DNA of 60,000 nt from Cryptomeria japonica (taxonomy: Eukaryota; Streptophyta; Pinopsida; Cupressales; Cupressaceae). Where the stretch lies: positions 208,290,244 to 208,350,243 of the forward strand of contig NC_081411.1 of NCBI RefSeq assembly GCF_030272615.1, written 5' to 3'. Every line of letters begins with the position of its first letter. Within the stretch, counting starts at the first letter, position 1. The position numbers and the translations under genes are program-made. The notes under the pieces were generated by a model, which ran no database searches, was not told where the DNA came from, and was given only the letters and a program-made list of their open reading frames with translations. Positions 45,110 through 57,267 of the stretch are shown here, piece after piece.

Positions 45110-45922
45110 AGAAAAGAAGCAAAGTTTCTATAAAGGCACAAAGTCCTCCATTGCTTCTCCGGGATGGGAAAGATTGCTTAAGCTCAAAGTCTTAAAACTC
45201 ATTGTTGTCCTATCAACCTTTTTACAAATGCTTTTGTAAACCAATATGTTAATTAAAAAAATAACAGAAAATCACAAAGTCTTTAATCTAACTTCTAATC
45301 ACAACTTTTGATAATACTTTTTTGAAATGATAGTATGAAGCTCAAAGCCTTCAATTTATGATTCCCTTTTCCAAAATGGCACAATTAAGCACAAAATATT
45401 CAAAATGATATCACAATCACCAATTCCTAATTCTATTAATAAGAGTCAAAATATGACACAAAGTTTACAAACTAACAATTATCTCTACTCTTTAACAATA
45501 TTCTCTCAACAAACCTTTACTTGAGAAAAAGAAGAAATTATAATGAAAATGGCATAAGGACACTCTCACCATAAACCACAAATGAATCCAACACAAAGTT
45601 TGGATGCCAATGCTTTCTTCTTATTCGATCGAATTTATAAAATCACAATAGGAACACAAATTTTCACTTTTGCTCTTCACTTTGGCAAAGTTTTGGCATA
45701 TATATTGAAGATTCTAGATACGAATTACAATAAGAAACCTCATATATAGGAGAGGTGCGTTGAGAAAAACTAGGAAAGACTATGACTAATTTAAAGAAGA
45801 GTCCCAATTGACTTTGGACTCGTGCATTACCTAAGTGCAAAAACTAAATATAAAATGACACTTGAGGTGTCAAAGTTTTATTCAAAAATGCATATACTAT
45901 GAAAAGTAATAAGTGTCACTGA
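45110..45922 (-). repeat. LTR of the minus-strand gypsy element
   Basis: On minus it begins TGACACTTATTACTTTTC at 45922 and contains CTCCTATATATGAGG as promoter-like sequence. A diverged, oppositely oriented copy lies at about 54590-55467, which defines the shared stretch. Repeated AAGACTTTG phrases are spread through it. The far end (about 45110 or lower) is where the two copies stop matching, not a proven LTR end. Confidence 0.6.
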
Positions 45923-45959
45923 ACACTCCATTTTGATCATGCTTCATGAATTCCTTGAA

Positions 45960-48900
45960 CTTTTGCAAAACTGCTTTCATCTACTCCTGATCAGGTCCCT
46001 TGGTGTGAATTTTGATGACCTTGACTTGGATAATAGAATCTTTGAGGCTCATGTAGCTTTTTTAATGCTTTTTAAAAGAGAGGCTAGATTATCCAGATTT
46101 ACTTGGATATCTATCAACTTATCAATGGAGGATAATGAGAAAGATTGTTTGTCAACCTCTTCACCAATTAGTAAACTAAATTCTTTAACAATAGCATCCT
46201 CATGAAGGAGCTTTTGGTTCTCATCGAGGAAAGTGCTAGGAAGAGCTGATATCTTCTCGATGATGTCTTTCTTTTTATCATTACATTCTTTATGTGCTTT
46301 CCTCAAATCTTTGATAAGTACCTCTATTGTATTCATTTTCAGTTCCAATATTTCCCTTTTATCAATGTACATATCCCTTGAAAGGAGCACTCTATTGTCA
46401 ACTAGAACATCCAATTAGAAATCCTCTAACTTCAACCAAGAGTCAAAGCCCTTCTTATGTGCTTCCAATTCATTTGAAAACAAATTCAAAGTTTTATCAA
46501 TTTCAATTTTTACCTCCTCCAAGTTGTTCACAAGAGTAACCGTTGAACATAGTAGATAAGTTCCTTTGCTAAATAATCTATCCATCCATGCATCAACCAT
46601 TCTCCCATGAGAATTGACTTGTTCAACATATTTAACAATTTTCCCATCCATTGAAGAAGTGGTTGGCTTAGTTATCTCTGATGATTTGATAATCTTGATC
46701 AGGACTTCTATGAGCTAATCAACTTGTTTCTTCAAGTTATCTTTCTTGACTTTCTCTTCATTGAACATTGCCACAAGATGCTAGAAAGAAGTTTGAGCAT
46801 CTTCAAATATACCTTCATGTGTTTGTTTGCCCAAATCAATCCTTTTGATGACATAATCAGTAGATTTCACTTTATCTACGTCTATTTCCAAAGGTGGATT
46901 TTACATCTCCACATACTTGTTCTTTGATTGATCTATTCTCAATCTAGACAAATTATAGGTCTTCTTTGTAATCTTGGGCTTAATGGGCACCAATTGACTA
47001 AAATCAAAGTTATGTGGAGAGATGGCTTGCTTTTTCCTCTTGGGAGTGTTAGACACATACCAGGGTGACAAAGGTACATTATCATCCACTCCAGTAGTCA
47101 ACACTTGTGTTGCAACTCCTGAGACTGAACACTTGTAGTAACAATTGATGGGGTAGAGGTGACAACGGTAGGTGGATTTGGAGCAACAGAAACCTTAGGA
47201 GGAACTTGGGTTTTTAACATGAAATCATCAAAATCTTCCAACATGGAAGAAGTAACCTCAGACAAATTAAGAAGAAATATAGTATCAAGATTGTCATGAG
47301 GTGTATCAAGGGCATATTCGCCTATGGAAGTGGAAGGAATAATATGAATTTCAAGAGTTTGTGATGAAAATGAAACAATTGAACCTAAAGGAAGAGTATC
47401 AGTAACTAAGATTGAAGTAGTACCTATGGCATCAAATGATGCGAGAGGAATACCTTCTTGTATTTCTTGAGACTGGGAAGTACTTGGGATTTCAGGTAAT
47501 CCCTGCACATCAAATTCTCCTTCCTCTTATTCCTACTTATTTTCTAGTTCATCTTCTTCTTCTTGTTCGGTTTCATTTTCTTCTTCTTCTCCTTCAATCT
47601 CATCATGAGCTTGAGTCTCTTGAGTTGAAGATTCACCTTGTCTCTTACCCTTTCCAATACTAAATTTTAATTTTGGGCCTTTAGGAACCATAGGATCTTG
47701 TTTGTTCTTGGTCCTTAATTTAGAAATCTTTCCTTTATGACCAACAGTATCATTCTCAAATGACTCAGTCTAGAAAGGCCTCAATTGAACACCATGCAGA
47801 TTTAACCAAACACTAGTATTGTCAAGAATTTTATCCAAAACCTAGCCCTTATTGAAGTATTCTCCTTTTGGGACCATTGAATAAGAGGCAAAGGTGATCC
47901 AACAACTTTGTTTTTCTGGGATATCTCCATCCTATTCAACATCCTCAAGAACCCCTGCAAGATCAAGATTCTCAATTTGTTCTACTATCAAACGACATAA
48001 GTCAAATCTCTGGATGTCCTCTTTATTTCTACAATCAATCCATATATCTTTAATCCGACGGACATGGGTGTAACTATTCTTGATCTTGTTCGTCATACCC
48101 CTGTAGTCAAAATACTTCCTAGCTTTGAAGAATCTCATGTTGTCACTATCATTTCCTCCTCCATAGCATTGACCTTGTAGATGGATTTGATGGAGTATCT
48201 CCCTATGGTAATGGAGAACTTGACACCTACCTTATGAGCCCCAAATTGATGCTCATGGATCGATATCATTTGGTGAGTCATTTCCATAAGAATAATTTTA
48301 TCTGGCAGATATCTTGGAAGCATGAAGGGTTCTCCATCAAAGCATCCAATCCTGATATATGTAAATGTGAGAAATTATAAGAAAATACAACCATATTGAC
48401 TCACCAGCTTCCAAGTCTCATTTGACACTCTTTTTTTTAGGATCTTTATCAAATAAGAACATATAATGAGCAAAGAAGGCATCATTGACCCTCTTGAAAT
48501 GGTGTAAAATCTCCTTGAGAGTTAACTAAGAGAAATACTTGTAAACAGGAACCTGGCTCCTGTCACCTATGGTAGATAAACCTAGAAAATTCCTCATTGA
48601 GGCATTTGCATAGATAAGATAAGAATTCATATAAAACCTCAAGGTGTTGGGCACCTTGGTCAACTACTCACACGAAGCATCCACAATCTGCTAGCCCCAG
48701 AAGATCTGCTTCTTGTTTTGCCTGATAATGTGAATCTACTAATACATCCACTTGTATTAAGAGTTAGAAGTCAAAAGGCCTTTTACTTTGCTAAGAAGAG
48801 TAATGAGATTGTTGACCTCCTCAATGAAATCACTATGGGGAAGAGTCTTAAGACATCTTGAAATTGTAGGCCTAGGTGTTTTTAACCAATTATCATTAAT

Positions 48901-49722
48901 GTTCCTCCTGCACTTATCTAACTTATTGTTAAAGTAAGTAATAGTTGATTGCATATTAATATCTACATATGTTGCAAGGTGTGTGCCCTCGGTCTCCTTG
49001 TGTTGTGCAGCGCAATGCTCAGGTTTACATGGCTTAACGGCCTCCTATGGACTTCTATAAGTCTAGTGGTTGTATTGAGCATTAACAAGTCAATATTTTG
49101 GTGCAATGGAAACCACACTTATAACAAGTGGTATTAGAGCTTGGTCATAGGTTCAAACTCCTCACTTGTATCGGGGGGTTGTTGCAAGGTGTGCATCCTT
49201 GGTCTCCTTGTGTTGTGCAGTGTGGTGCTCAGGTTTGTGGCATGGCTTAACTGCCTCCTGTGGACTTCTATAAGTCTAGTAGTTGTATCGGGCATTAACA
49301 AGTCGATCTTTTGGTGAAACGACAACCACACTTGTAATAGCATATTTCTCTATAGGTGGACACTTAAAAATTATGTCAAAGAAGTCCTCATCAAGATTGA
49401 TTAGTTTCTTCTTTCCATCTACATCCTTTACTGATCTAGTGGTGGGGTCATACCTAGTTACAGCTATATCTAAAATAAATTTTGGATTCTGTGCAGACGT
49501 AGGAAAGGCTGCTACTAGATGAATTCCACTGTTGATGGTGGGCTCCATTTTATAAGAAACTGGCGGCTCTTTGACTCTCTTCAATAATTCATCGAGATCC
49601 ACATGGTCAATCTTTGTATCTCTGATATTATCGATAGTGGATGATACGGATGAAGGAGGAAAAACTAGATAAATCTCTTGCTTCTTGAACTTCATTAATC
49701 TCTTACTAGGTTAGGGCTCCAT
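45960..49722 (-). pseudogene. Extra 3' ORF of the gypsy element, split by a TRIM
   Basis: A long degenerate minus frame lies between the integrase end and the LTR. Pieces: 49695-49340 (VDLDELLKRVKEPP; KLINLDEDFFDIIF), resuming at 48969 after the TRIM and running to 48757; 48323-48135 (GEPFMLPRYLPDKIILMEM just before and within); 48138-47932; a Ser/Thr/Pro-rich linker 47508-47098; and a Lys/Glu/Leu-rich, coiled-coil-like end 46414-46049. Several stops interrupt it. Taking out the TRIM and one target copy restores the frame locally. I do not recognise a domain. Position after integrase is like the env-like or extra ORFs of Athila/Tat elements, but I see no clear signal peptide or membrane segment. 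Confidence 0.5.
48970..49339 (+). mobile_element. TRIM retrotransposon copy 3
   Basis: LTR 1 is 48970-49126 (157 bp), primer site TGGTATTAGAGC 49129-49140, interior 53 bp with GGGGGG, LTR 2 49180-49339. Flanks ACATA (48965-48969) and GCATA (49340-49344) match at 4 of 5. It is 370 bp, noncoding, and inserted into the gypsy extra ORF. All three TRIMs lie on the + strand. Confidence 0.85.
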
Positions 49723-49865
49723 TTTTGCAACAAATACACTGCAACATGAACAATTATCACCATATTGAGATGATTAGCTCCATAGGAATCTCATTTGATA
49801 GTACAAATACCTTTGATCTATCACAAATTGGCTAAAAATCACCAATTTGTGAGTGTGTGAATTAG

Positions 49866-50232
49866 GTGCAAATCGGACTTATAAGTCCGATTTGCACTTA
49901 ATATAAGTGGAAAATCAAAAGAAGTGCATATCAGACTTGTAAGTCTGATTTGGACTTCAAGAACATCAAAAATCAAAATAGGTGTATATCGGATTTATAT
50001 CTCTGATCTACACCTAGGAAAGAATAGGACAAACTAAAGGTGCATGTCAAGTTTATAACCCTGATATGCACTTAAGAGGAACAAAGAATGAAGATGCATA
50101 TCGGGCTTGTAAACTTGACATGCACTTCATAAAGGACAAAAAGCTTGAGGTATTGATCGAGGATATACCCCTGATCTACATTTCGGAAGAGTCAATTTTA
50201 TGCAAGTCGGGGATATAAACCCGGTCACCACC
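49866..50232 (-). repeat. Hairpin array, type 1 (58-bp period)
   Basis: Seven palindromic units. The first, 49866-49897, is a perfect 32-bp palindrome (GTGCAAATCGGACTTA and its complement). The second (49921-49958) has two mismatches per 18-bp arm. The next (49981-50014, 50040-50071 and about 50090-50128) have three to five. Centres are near 49881, 49939, 49997, 50055, 50111, 50166 and 50215, so the first four steps are 58 bp. Paired substitutions occur: CGGACTT/AAGTCCG in unit 1 is CAGACTT/AAGTCTG in unit 2. Confidence 0.8.
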
Positions 50233-50257
50233 ATCGCTCAAGAAAGGCGGGACAAAG

Positions 50258-50453
50258 TGAGTAGTGGGACTGTGTCCCCACCACACACCATGAAGCAAAG
50301 CTTTGGTGTATGACAGGGCCACAGCCATGCCACACACCAAAAGGAGCATCGAAACAAAGGAAATAAAACAAAGTGATGGGTCAAGATGGAAACCTGACAC
50401 ACATGCTGAATGAATCTATGGTGTGTGTTGAGTTCTCATCCTGACTCACACCC
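50258..50453 (-). repeat. Hairpin array, type 2
   Basis: Units near 50258-50292, 50312-50345 and 50420-50452 follow the GGTGTRTG...CACACACC pattern, as at 38.7-39.5 kb, in a region without coding sequence. Confidence 0.6.
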
Positions 50454-50784
50454 AAGACTAGGGTTTCCATCAAAATTGATCAAAAATGTATTTACAAGTA
50501 TTATCATTAACCATATTCATTTAAGTAAACCTTTAATGTATATTATCAATGTTGAAATTTTCACAGAGATAAAGCTCATAAGAAAATATGAGGATAGGGC
50601 AAAAATATAGATACCACAAGTTATGGTAAATCCAATTTGGAAAGAAATTAGGCTCCTTAAGAATCTCCACGAAAACAATGAAGGAAATAAGGGCATAAAT
50701 GAATAAATAAAGGAATACAAGAAACCCAATGTAAATCAAACTTAAATTAATAAATGAGAGGTTGTGCCTCATTATGGCACACCA

Positions 50785-50910
50785 ATTAGACTTATAGGTC
50801 CAATTTACACTATAATGTCTAAAATGGTGTAAATCAAACTTGTAAGTCCGATTGACACCAAAATTGATCATCATGGTGTAAGATCAAGTTTAAAACCTGA
50901 CTTGACACCA
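50785..50910 (-). repeat. Hairpin array, type 1 (about 50-bp period)
   Basis: Three units centre near 50793, 50842 and 50892. Each has the form GGTGTAAATC...GAYTTRACACC. Flanked on the right by AAGTTAAAATTTGAAATTTTAACCAA, it matches the reverse complement of the 38.22-38.46 kb segment. Confidence 0.7.
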
Positions 50911-51300
50911 AAACAGGAAAGATAACTTTTTAAGTTAAAATTTGAAATTTTAACCAATAGGATGGAATTCCAAGATCAAAAACCGAATATTTGAGGACAA
51001 ATGAGACAACAAAAATAAGTCAACTTTAGAGAAAAGAGGACAAATTTGAGAAAAAATCATATGGGTTATCCTGTTTTCACACAAAACGAAAACAAGGACA
51101 AAAGCCGGCTCTGACTAGGGAACATCTTCTTAATTATTCACAAGAATGATTTTTAAGGTGTAGAACGTCAAATATTTAGGTGCCTTCCTCTGATTCTTTG
51201 GGCCATAGAGTCAAGTGACTAAAAAACAAAAACAAAAGAAAAGAAAGAAAAATAAAATACCAAAAGGACCATTGTACAAGGATTTACAAAAGTCAAAACT
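50911..51300 (-). other. Noncoding spacer between pol and hairpin arrays
   Basis: It holds an AAGTTAAAATTT/AAATTTTAACC fold and A-rich runs. No gene was seen. Confidence 0.5.
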
Positions 51301-53920
51301 TCACTGAGTGAACAATTTGAGATGTTGTCCACAATGAGGTATTTTAAATGGGGTACCATCCTGATATGCCAAAAGATAATTGGATTCTCTGCATACTTGA
51401 TGAATTATAAAAGGACCAATCCACAAGGAATCAAACTTTTCATACATTCTATTTTATTCACATCTCTTATCTGAGAGAAGGATGAGATCACCAACCTTGA
51501 AATATCTTGATCTAGATTTCTTATTGAAGTGAGTCTTCGCTCGCTTCTGATGTTTTGCAAGGCAATCAACAACTTGTGCTCATTGATCCTCTAACTGAGT
51601 GAGAAACGTAATTCTTTTATCCAGAGCATTAGCATAAGTCTCGTCTTAAACTGTTCTTGCTAACTTTAGAGCAAGCAACTCTAAACTAATAGGAATTTCA
51701 GCATTGAGGCCATATAACAGCTAGAAAGGAGACATACCAATGGCTCTCTTTGGAGTAATATGATCATCCCACAAAGCTGCAAACAAAGCCTTGTACCATA
51801 ATCGTTGATTATCATCAACAAGCTTCCTTATTATATTCACCAGTTTATTGTTACTAGATTCGTCTTAACCATTACCTTAAAGATAATAATCATACGAATG
51901 TGCACAAGTAATTCCATACTCAAAGAAAAATTGAGTCACTTCATATGAGGAAAATGCAACTGCATTGTCTGCCACAATCTTACTGGGAACACCAAATCTA
52001 CTTGGATTATATTTTCTCTCAAGAACTGACACACCACTTAAGAAGTAGAATGCCTTACTGACATAGATTCAACCCACTTAGTGAAATAATCTATAGTTAT
52101 TAGAATATAAGTATGTCCTACACTTTAAGATGGGTTAATAACTCCAAAGAAATCAATATCACATTGTTTGAAAGGCTCACCAATTATAATTGGCTTGAGA
52201 GGAAGAGCAGCAATCTTTGGTTTCCCAACAAACTGTTGGAAAAGATCATATTTGTGTAACCATTTGTACGCATATTTGAAAAGTGTGGGCCAATATTACC
52301 TAGCCCTCAATATTTTATGGGTTGTCATAGGTGCAGAGAAATGTCCACCACAAGCTAAGTTATGGAAAGATTCTAATAAATTCACTTGTTGTGCTTTATC
52401 AACACACCATAGGAAGACAATATCAATATTTTTCTTATAAAAACAATTGTCCCAAATGACAAAGTGTGCAACTTTGAGTTTGACATTTATTTTTTCCTTG
52501 TAACTCAAATATGAAGGACATTAACTATATGAGAGAAAATGAGAGATATTAGAATACCACTCCTCTATATTGTTGACAAACAACACAATAGGCAAACATT
52601 CTGGAATTTCATTTGATTCCTTACTAGTATGGGATGAATCATTTTCAGCTATAAGTTGACACAAACCTTTTCCACGAACAAGTTTCGTAGGTTTGATCTC
52701 AAAATCATACTCTTGAATTTTGGCAATCCAATTGCCTCTCTTAGTACCAAATTCTTGCTAAGTAAGGATTGAATTTACTATAATATCAAGAACCAAAACA
52801 AGTGTATGAGAATTCAAGATGTAAAATTTGAAATACTTAACTACTTTGACCACAACATAAGCATGTTTTTCCATCTGGGAGTACTTCAACTCATGATATT
52901 TCAAGGGAAAACTCATGAAAGCTATAGGAAATTCTATCCCCTCTTGATTCTTTTGCATTAGATTAGCAAACTTAGTATGCTCTGAAGCATAAATATACAT
53001 AATGAAATCTTTCCATCGGAAAATAGTTTTTATTTTCATCATATCAACTATATGACGAGTCTTCTTAGCAAAATCTGGAATGAATCTTTAGAGAAAATTT
53101 ACCTTCCCGAAGGATGAGTGAACCGTTGTCTTACAGGTAGGTATGACCAAACTCTGGATAGACTTAACCCTTTCAAGATCAATCTTCATCACTTCTTTAG
53201 ATGCAATGTGACCAAGAAGCTTACCTTTAGTAACACCAAAAACTAATTTCTTGAGATTCAAAGATATCCCATGTTTAGGCATCTTCTTAAAACATCTTCC
53301 AAATTGAAGAGATGATTGTTGTGATCTTTAGAGAAAATTGTTAATTCGTCAAGATATACAACAAGGTATCTTCCAATAATACCTCAAAAAGCCATATCCA
53401 TAGCTCTCTGAAAGGTTGCACTTGGGTTGATCAAACCAAAAGGTATCCTTTGATAAGAAAAGGCACCCCAAATAGTTGTGAAGGAAAACTTGTGTTGATC
53501 ATCCTCATTGACCTTAATCTGGTTCTAGCCTAATAATCCATCAAGCATAGAGAAAATTTGTGAACCAGTGACTATTTGCAAGACTTGATCCATCACCGAT
53601 AAAGGATAATTATCCTTTAAGGATGACTGATTAAGATTGTAGAAATCTACGCAAATGTGAATCTCATCATTCTTCTTCCTTACTATTACAATATTAACAA
53701 TCCAGGTTGAATGATGAATTGGAAATATTATACTAGCATTCAACATCTTTTGTATTTCTGATAGTATTGTGCCTGAAATCTTTGGGTTGTATTGCCGCTG
53801 ATTTTGCCTAAAAGGAGTCGCACCAACTTTGGGTAGAATATCATGTTGTACTTCCTTAGGTTTGAATAACTTCAAATAATCATAAGAATAATCCATCACA
53901 TCAATGTATTGACGTAGCAA
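51301..53920 (-). pseudogene. gypsy pol: RT, RNase H, integrase (decayed)
   Basis: Reading on minus from 53920: RT fingers (ISGTILSEIQKMLNASIIFP; KDNYPLSVMDQVL; FSMLDGLLG), then an active-site box read as YLDE (53345-53356) where YxDD is expected, then thumb and RNase H (PIAFMSFPLKYHELKYSQME, about 52900). After a non-matching stretch come an integrase zinc finger (CGGHFSAPMTTHKILRA) and a core with DIDFFG, TIDYFTKWVE and DNAVAFSS, ending near 51301. Many stops and shifts break it, and parts upstream of RT are missing. It is gypsy-like; the lineage is uncertain. Confidence 0.75.
52615..52935 (+). repeat. Direct repeat, copy 1 (part of RNase H region)
   Basis: About 320 bp that recurs in the same orientation at 54150-54470 with roughly 90% identity by eye. 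Confidence 0.85.
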
Positions 53921-54149
53921 TTGGATGGATTGCTCCCTTTGAGCTAGAGTACAACTATTACCAATGTTGACATATTTTGGATCACTCTCTAATCCAATGT
54001 TTTATTTTGCATACCCCATGGCATCGTCTGATGGCACTTGTTGTTGTTGGTTGATATACCTGTCATGTTTATCAGACAATTTCTCAAGTGAGACGAGTCC
54101 TCTATGTATTTTATTACTTTTCAATTGTAGGATTTATTTTTCTTGTTCA
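53921..54149 (-). other. Remnant upstream of RT
   Basis: Probably decayed pol linker; a minus Ser/Glu-rich reading is possible, but there is no recognisable domain. Confidence 0.3.
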
Positions 54150-54470
54150 GATTCCTTACAAGTATGGGATGAATCATTTTCAGCTATAAGTTGACACAAA
54201 CCTTATCCACGAACAAGATTTGTAGGTTTGATCTCGAGATCATACTCTTGAATTTTGGCAATCCAATTGCCTCTCTTGGTACAAAATTCTTGCAGAGTAA
54301 GGATTGATTTTACTGCAGTATCAGGAACCAAAATAGTTTATAAGAATTCAAGATGTAAAATCTGAAATACTTAACTGCTTTGACCACAACATAGGCATAT
54401 TTTTTCATCTGGGATTACTTCAACTCATGATATTTCAAGGGAAAACTCATGAAAGCTATAGGGGATTCTA
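54150..54470 (+). repeat. Direct repeat, copy 2
   Basis: Starts GATTCCTTACAAGTATGGG like 52615 and ends at AAAGCTATAGG. The junction to inverted 3'-end sequence follows at about 54471-54476. Confidence 0.85.
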
Positions 54471-54471
54471 T

Positions 54472-55467
54472 CACCCAGGTCGAGGTCATCACAAGTCACA
54501 CCAAAGGACCTGATTAGGAATCGATGAAAGCAAATCTGCAAAAGTTCAAGGAATTCATGAAGCATGATCAAAATGGAGTGTCTAGTGACACTAAGTATTT
54601 TTCATAGTAGATGCATTTTTAAATAAAAATTTGGCACCTCAAGTGTCATTTTGTATTTAGTTTTTTTCACTTAGGAAATGCATGAGTCCAAAGTCAATTA
54701 GGACTCTTCTTTGTATTAGTCATAGTTTTTCCTAGTTTTTCTCAACGCACCTCTCCTATATATATGAGGTTGCTTATTGTAATTTGTATCTAGAATCTTT
54801 AATATATATGCTAAAACTCTACCGAAGTGAAGAGAAAAAGTGAAAATTTGTGTTCCTATTGTGATTTTACAAATTTGATCGAATAAGAAGAAAGCATTGG
54901 CATATAGACTTTGTGTTGGATTCATTTCTGGTTTATGGTGAGAGTGTTCTTATGTTATTTTCATTATAAATTCTTATTTTTCTCAAGTAAAGGTTTATTG
55001 AGAGTATATTGTTAAAGTGTAGAGGCAATTGTTAATTTGTGAACTTTGTGTCATATTTTGACTCTTGTTAATAGGATTAGGAATTGGTGATCGTGATATC
55101 ATTTTGAAGACTTTCTGCTTCATATTGATGTTTTCAAGTTTAAGTTAGCTGAAATATATTAAGGTAGCACTTTGAAGACTTTGTTCTTCATTGTGCCATC
55201 TCGGAAAAGGAAATCATAACTTGAAAACTTTGATCTTCATACTATCATTTCAGAAAAGTATTATCAAAAGTTGTAATTAGAAGTTAGATTAAAGACTTTG
55301 TGCTTTGCTTTGATTTTCCTAATTAACACACTGGGTTACAAAAGTATTTGTAAAAAGGTTAGGATAGTAGTGAGTTTTAAGACTTTGAGCTTAAGCACTC
55401 TTTCCCATCCCGGAGAAGCAATGGAGGAATTTGTGCCTTTATAAAAACTTTTCTTCTTTTCTTAGGG
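54472..55467 (+). mobile_element. Inverted copy of the gypsy 3' end and LTR
   Basis: It matches the reverse complement of about 45110-46020: first ~115 bp of the internal 3' end (AAAGTTCAAGGAATTCATGAA, GATCAAAATGGAGTG), then an LTR starting TGACACTAAGTATTTTTC near 54590. Divergence is substantial, so it is not a recent duplication of that copy. Confidence 0.75.
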
Positions 55468-56640
55468 TATGTGCAGGATCATGGTGTGCCAAAATGGGCC
55501 CTTAAGTGGCAATGAAATTTTAAAAAATCAGAGTTATGCAACTTAACATGAAAAATTGAATAAGTTATGAACATTATTTTTAAAATATGTAAGAAGAGAA
55601 TCTATAGAAAATTGAATGTAGTTTCTAAGCTACTAGTTGTTTTTTGAAAAAAAAAAATCCTATTTGATGAAAATTTCAAATTTCAATGCAGTGGTACAAA
55701 AATTTCAGGAAAAAGATAATAAGTAGGTGTATGTCTGACCACCCTAATCACAATCAAATCATAATATTTTTTTATAAGATTTATAATATAAGTATTAGAC
55801 TCATGTCTGGATGTGACACATATTTTTTTATAATCTTTTATAAAGTAAATAATTATTTATGAATTTTTTACTACAGTTTTTCAAAAATTCAGAAACTCCT
55901 ACGTCTGACCACCTTAACTTGGTCAAAACCTTATGAAATTCATTTTTTTTTAATTTTTCCCTATAGTAGACGAAGCATAGGATGTGACACATGTTTTAGA
56001 TTCAAAAAATGTTATGTGATTTGAAAGTTATGAGTATTTTTCAATCAGTCTATCAATCAGGACTTTTATTGGAATTCAATTAGAAAATAAATAATAATTA
56101 TTTATTAAAGTCAAAATAAGACAAGCCTTACATTGTTGGAAAGTTGAGAACATCCTTAAAAAACCCTTTTCATATTATCAATTTTGGCTATAAAAAAAGT
56201 CGTCAGCACCAGTGTAAAGTCTGGAAAATCAAGGAATACTGAAAAACACGTTTTTTCAGTTGACTTTCCAGGCTTGTCACTTCCAAGCCAAATCCAGAAG
56301 CAAACCCTGTAAAAATTGGGCATAACTTTTGCGTTTTATATCAAAATTTTGATTTTTTACAGGCATTGGAAAGGTAATTAAGAGCTCTATGATATGGAAT
56401 AGGTATATTTTCAATTATTTCTTTTAAAAAATAATTATAATTCATTTAAATTCATCCTTCATTTTTAAAACATAAAAAACTCATGACTTTTTCATTTGAT
56501 TTCCCTATTGCATGAATTTTTGTAACAATCATCTCAAAATAAACTAAATAAGTAATTAATTAATAATAGAAAATTTATGAATTTTATTGAGTTCGATAAA
56601 TTTTGATAAACCATGTTATCTATGTTTGTTCCTTTCTCCA
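55468..56640. other. AT-rich intergenic DNA
   Basis: No gene was seen. A loose duplication (GTCTGACCACCYTAA at about 55733 and 55913; GGATGTGACACAT about 75-80 bp after each) and a bulged hairpin at 56221-56271 are the only structures. Confidence 0.5.
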
Positions 56641-57267
56641 CCTCTCTCTCCTAAACCTATCACTCCACCTATTTGTTTCTTCCTCCCTCTCTTTTGTCCA
56701 TATTTATACATCTCTCTCTAGACCTATATCTCTAACTATCAATGAATACCTCATTAAATCTCTCAAGCTCTACAAGGTGCTTATATTTCTACCTCTTCAT
56801 TATTTCCTCCTCTATGTCACTCTCTCTTCTCTAAGATCTAGACTAGTCTCTCTACATTTCCTTCTCATCTCTAGCAACAAAATTCAGAGGGGACAAGGAG
56901 GGGTGTAGGGAAGTATCAAAAAAAGGAGAGGGGGAGAGAGGTGAGAAGGAGAGATTAATTGGGGGGAAGAGAGAGTGTAAGAGAGAGAGAGCTATAGGTA
57001 ATTAGGTGGAAGGCGAAGAGAGAGAGGGAGGGGGTGATTGGGGTGAAGAGAGAATGAGAGGGAGAGTTTGAGATTATTAGGGGGTAGGAGGAGAGGGGGA
57101 GAGGGGAAAGTGTCAACAAAGAGAGAAGAGAGATGAGGATAGAGGTTAAGAGAGACATATAGAGTAATTAGGGGGTGGGTAGGGGGGGAGAGGGAAGTAT
57201 CTATAAACCCATAGGAGGAGAGAGGTGATCAGGGGTAATTGAGGAAAAGAAATAACGTGAGAGAGAA
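56640..57267. repeat. Pyrimidine-rich then purine-rich tract
   Basis: 56640-56875 is CT-rich on +. 56888-57267 is GA/GGGG-rich on +, with irregular units carrying ATTAGGGGG and GAGAGAGGGAG. The two halves have opposite strand bias and lie directly before the satellite. Open frames through here are low-complexity. Confidence 0.7.

Noticed and set aside
55733-55992. Tandem repeat of GTCTGACCACC...GGATGTGACACAT
   Set aside because: Only two loose, unevenly spaced similar stretches; not strong enough to call a repeat family.
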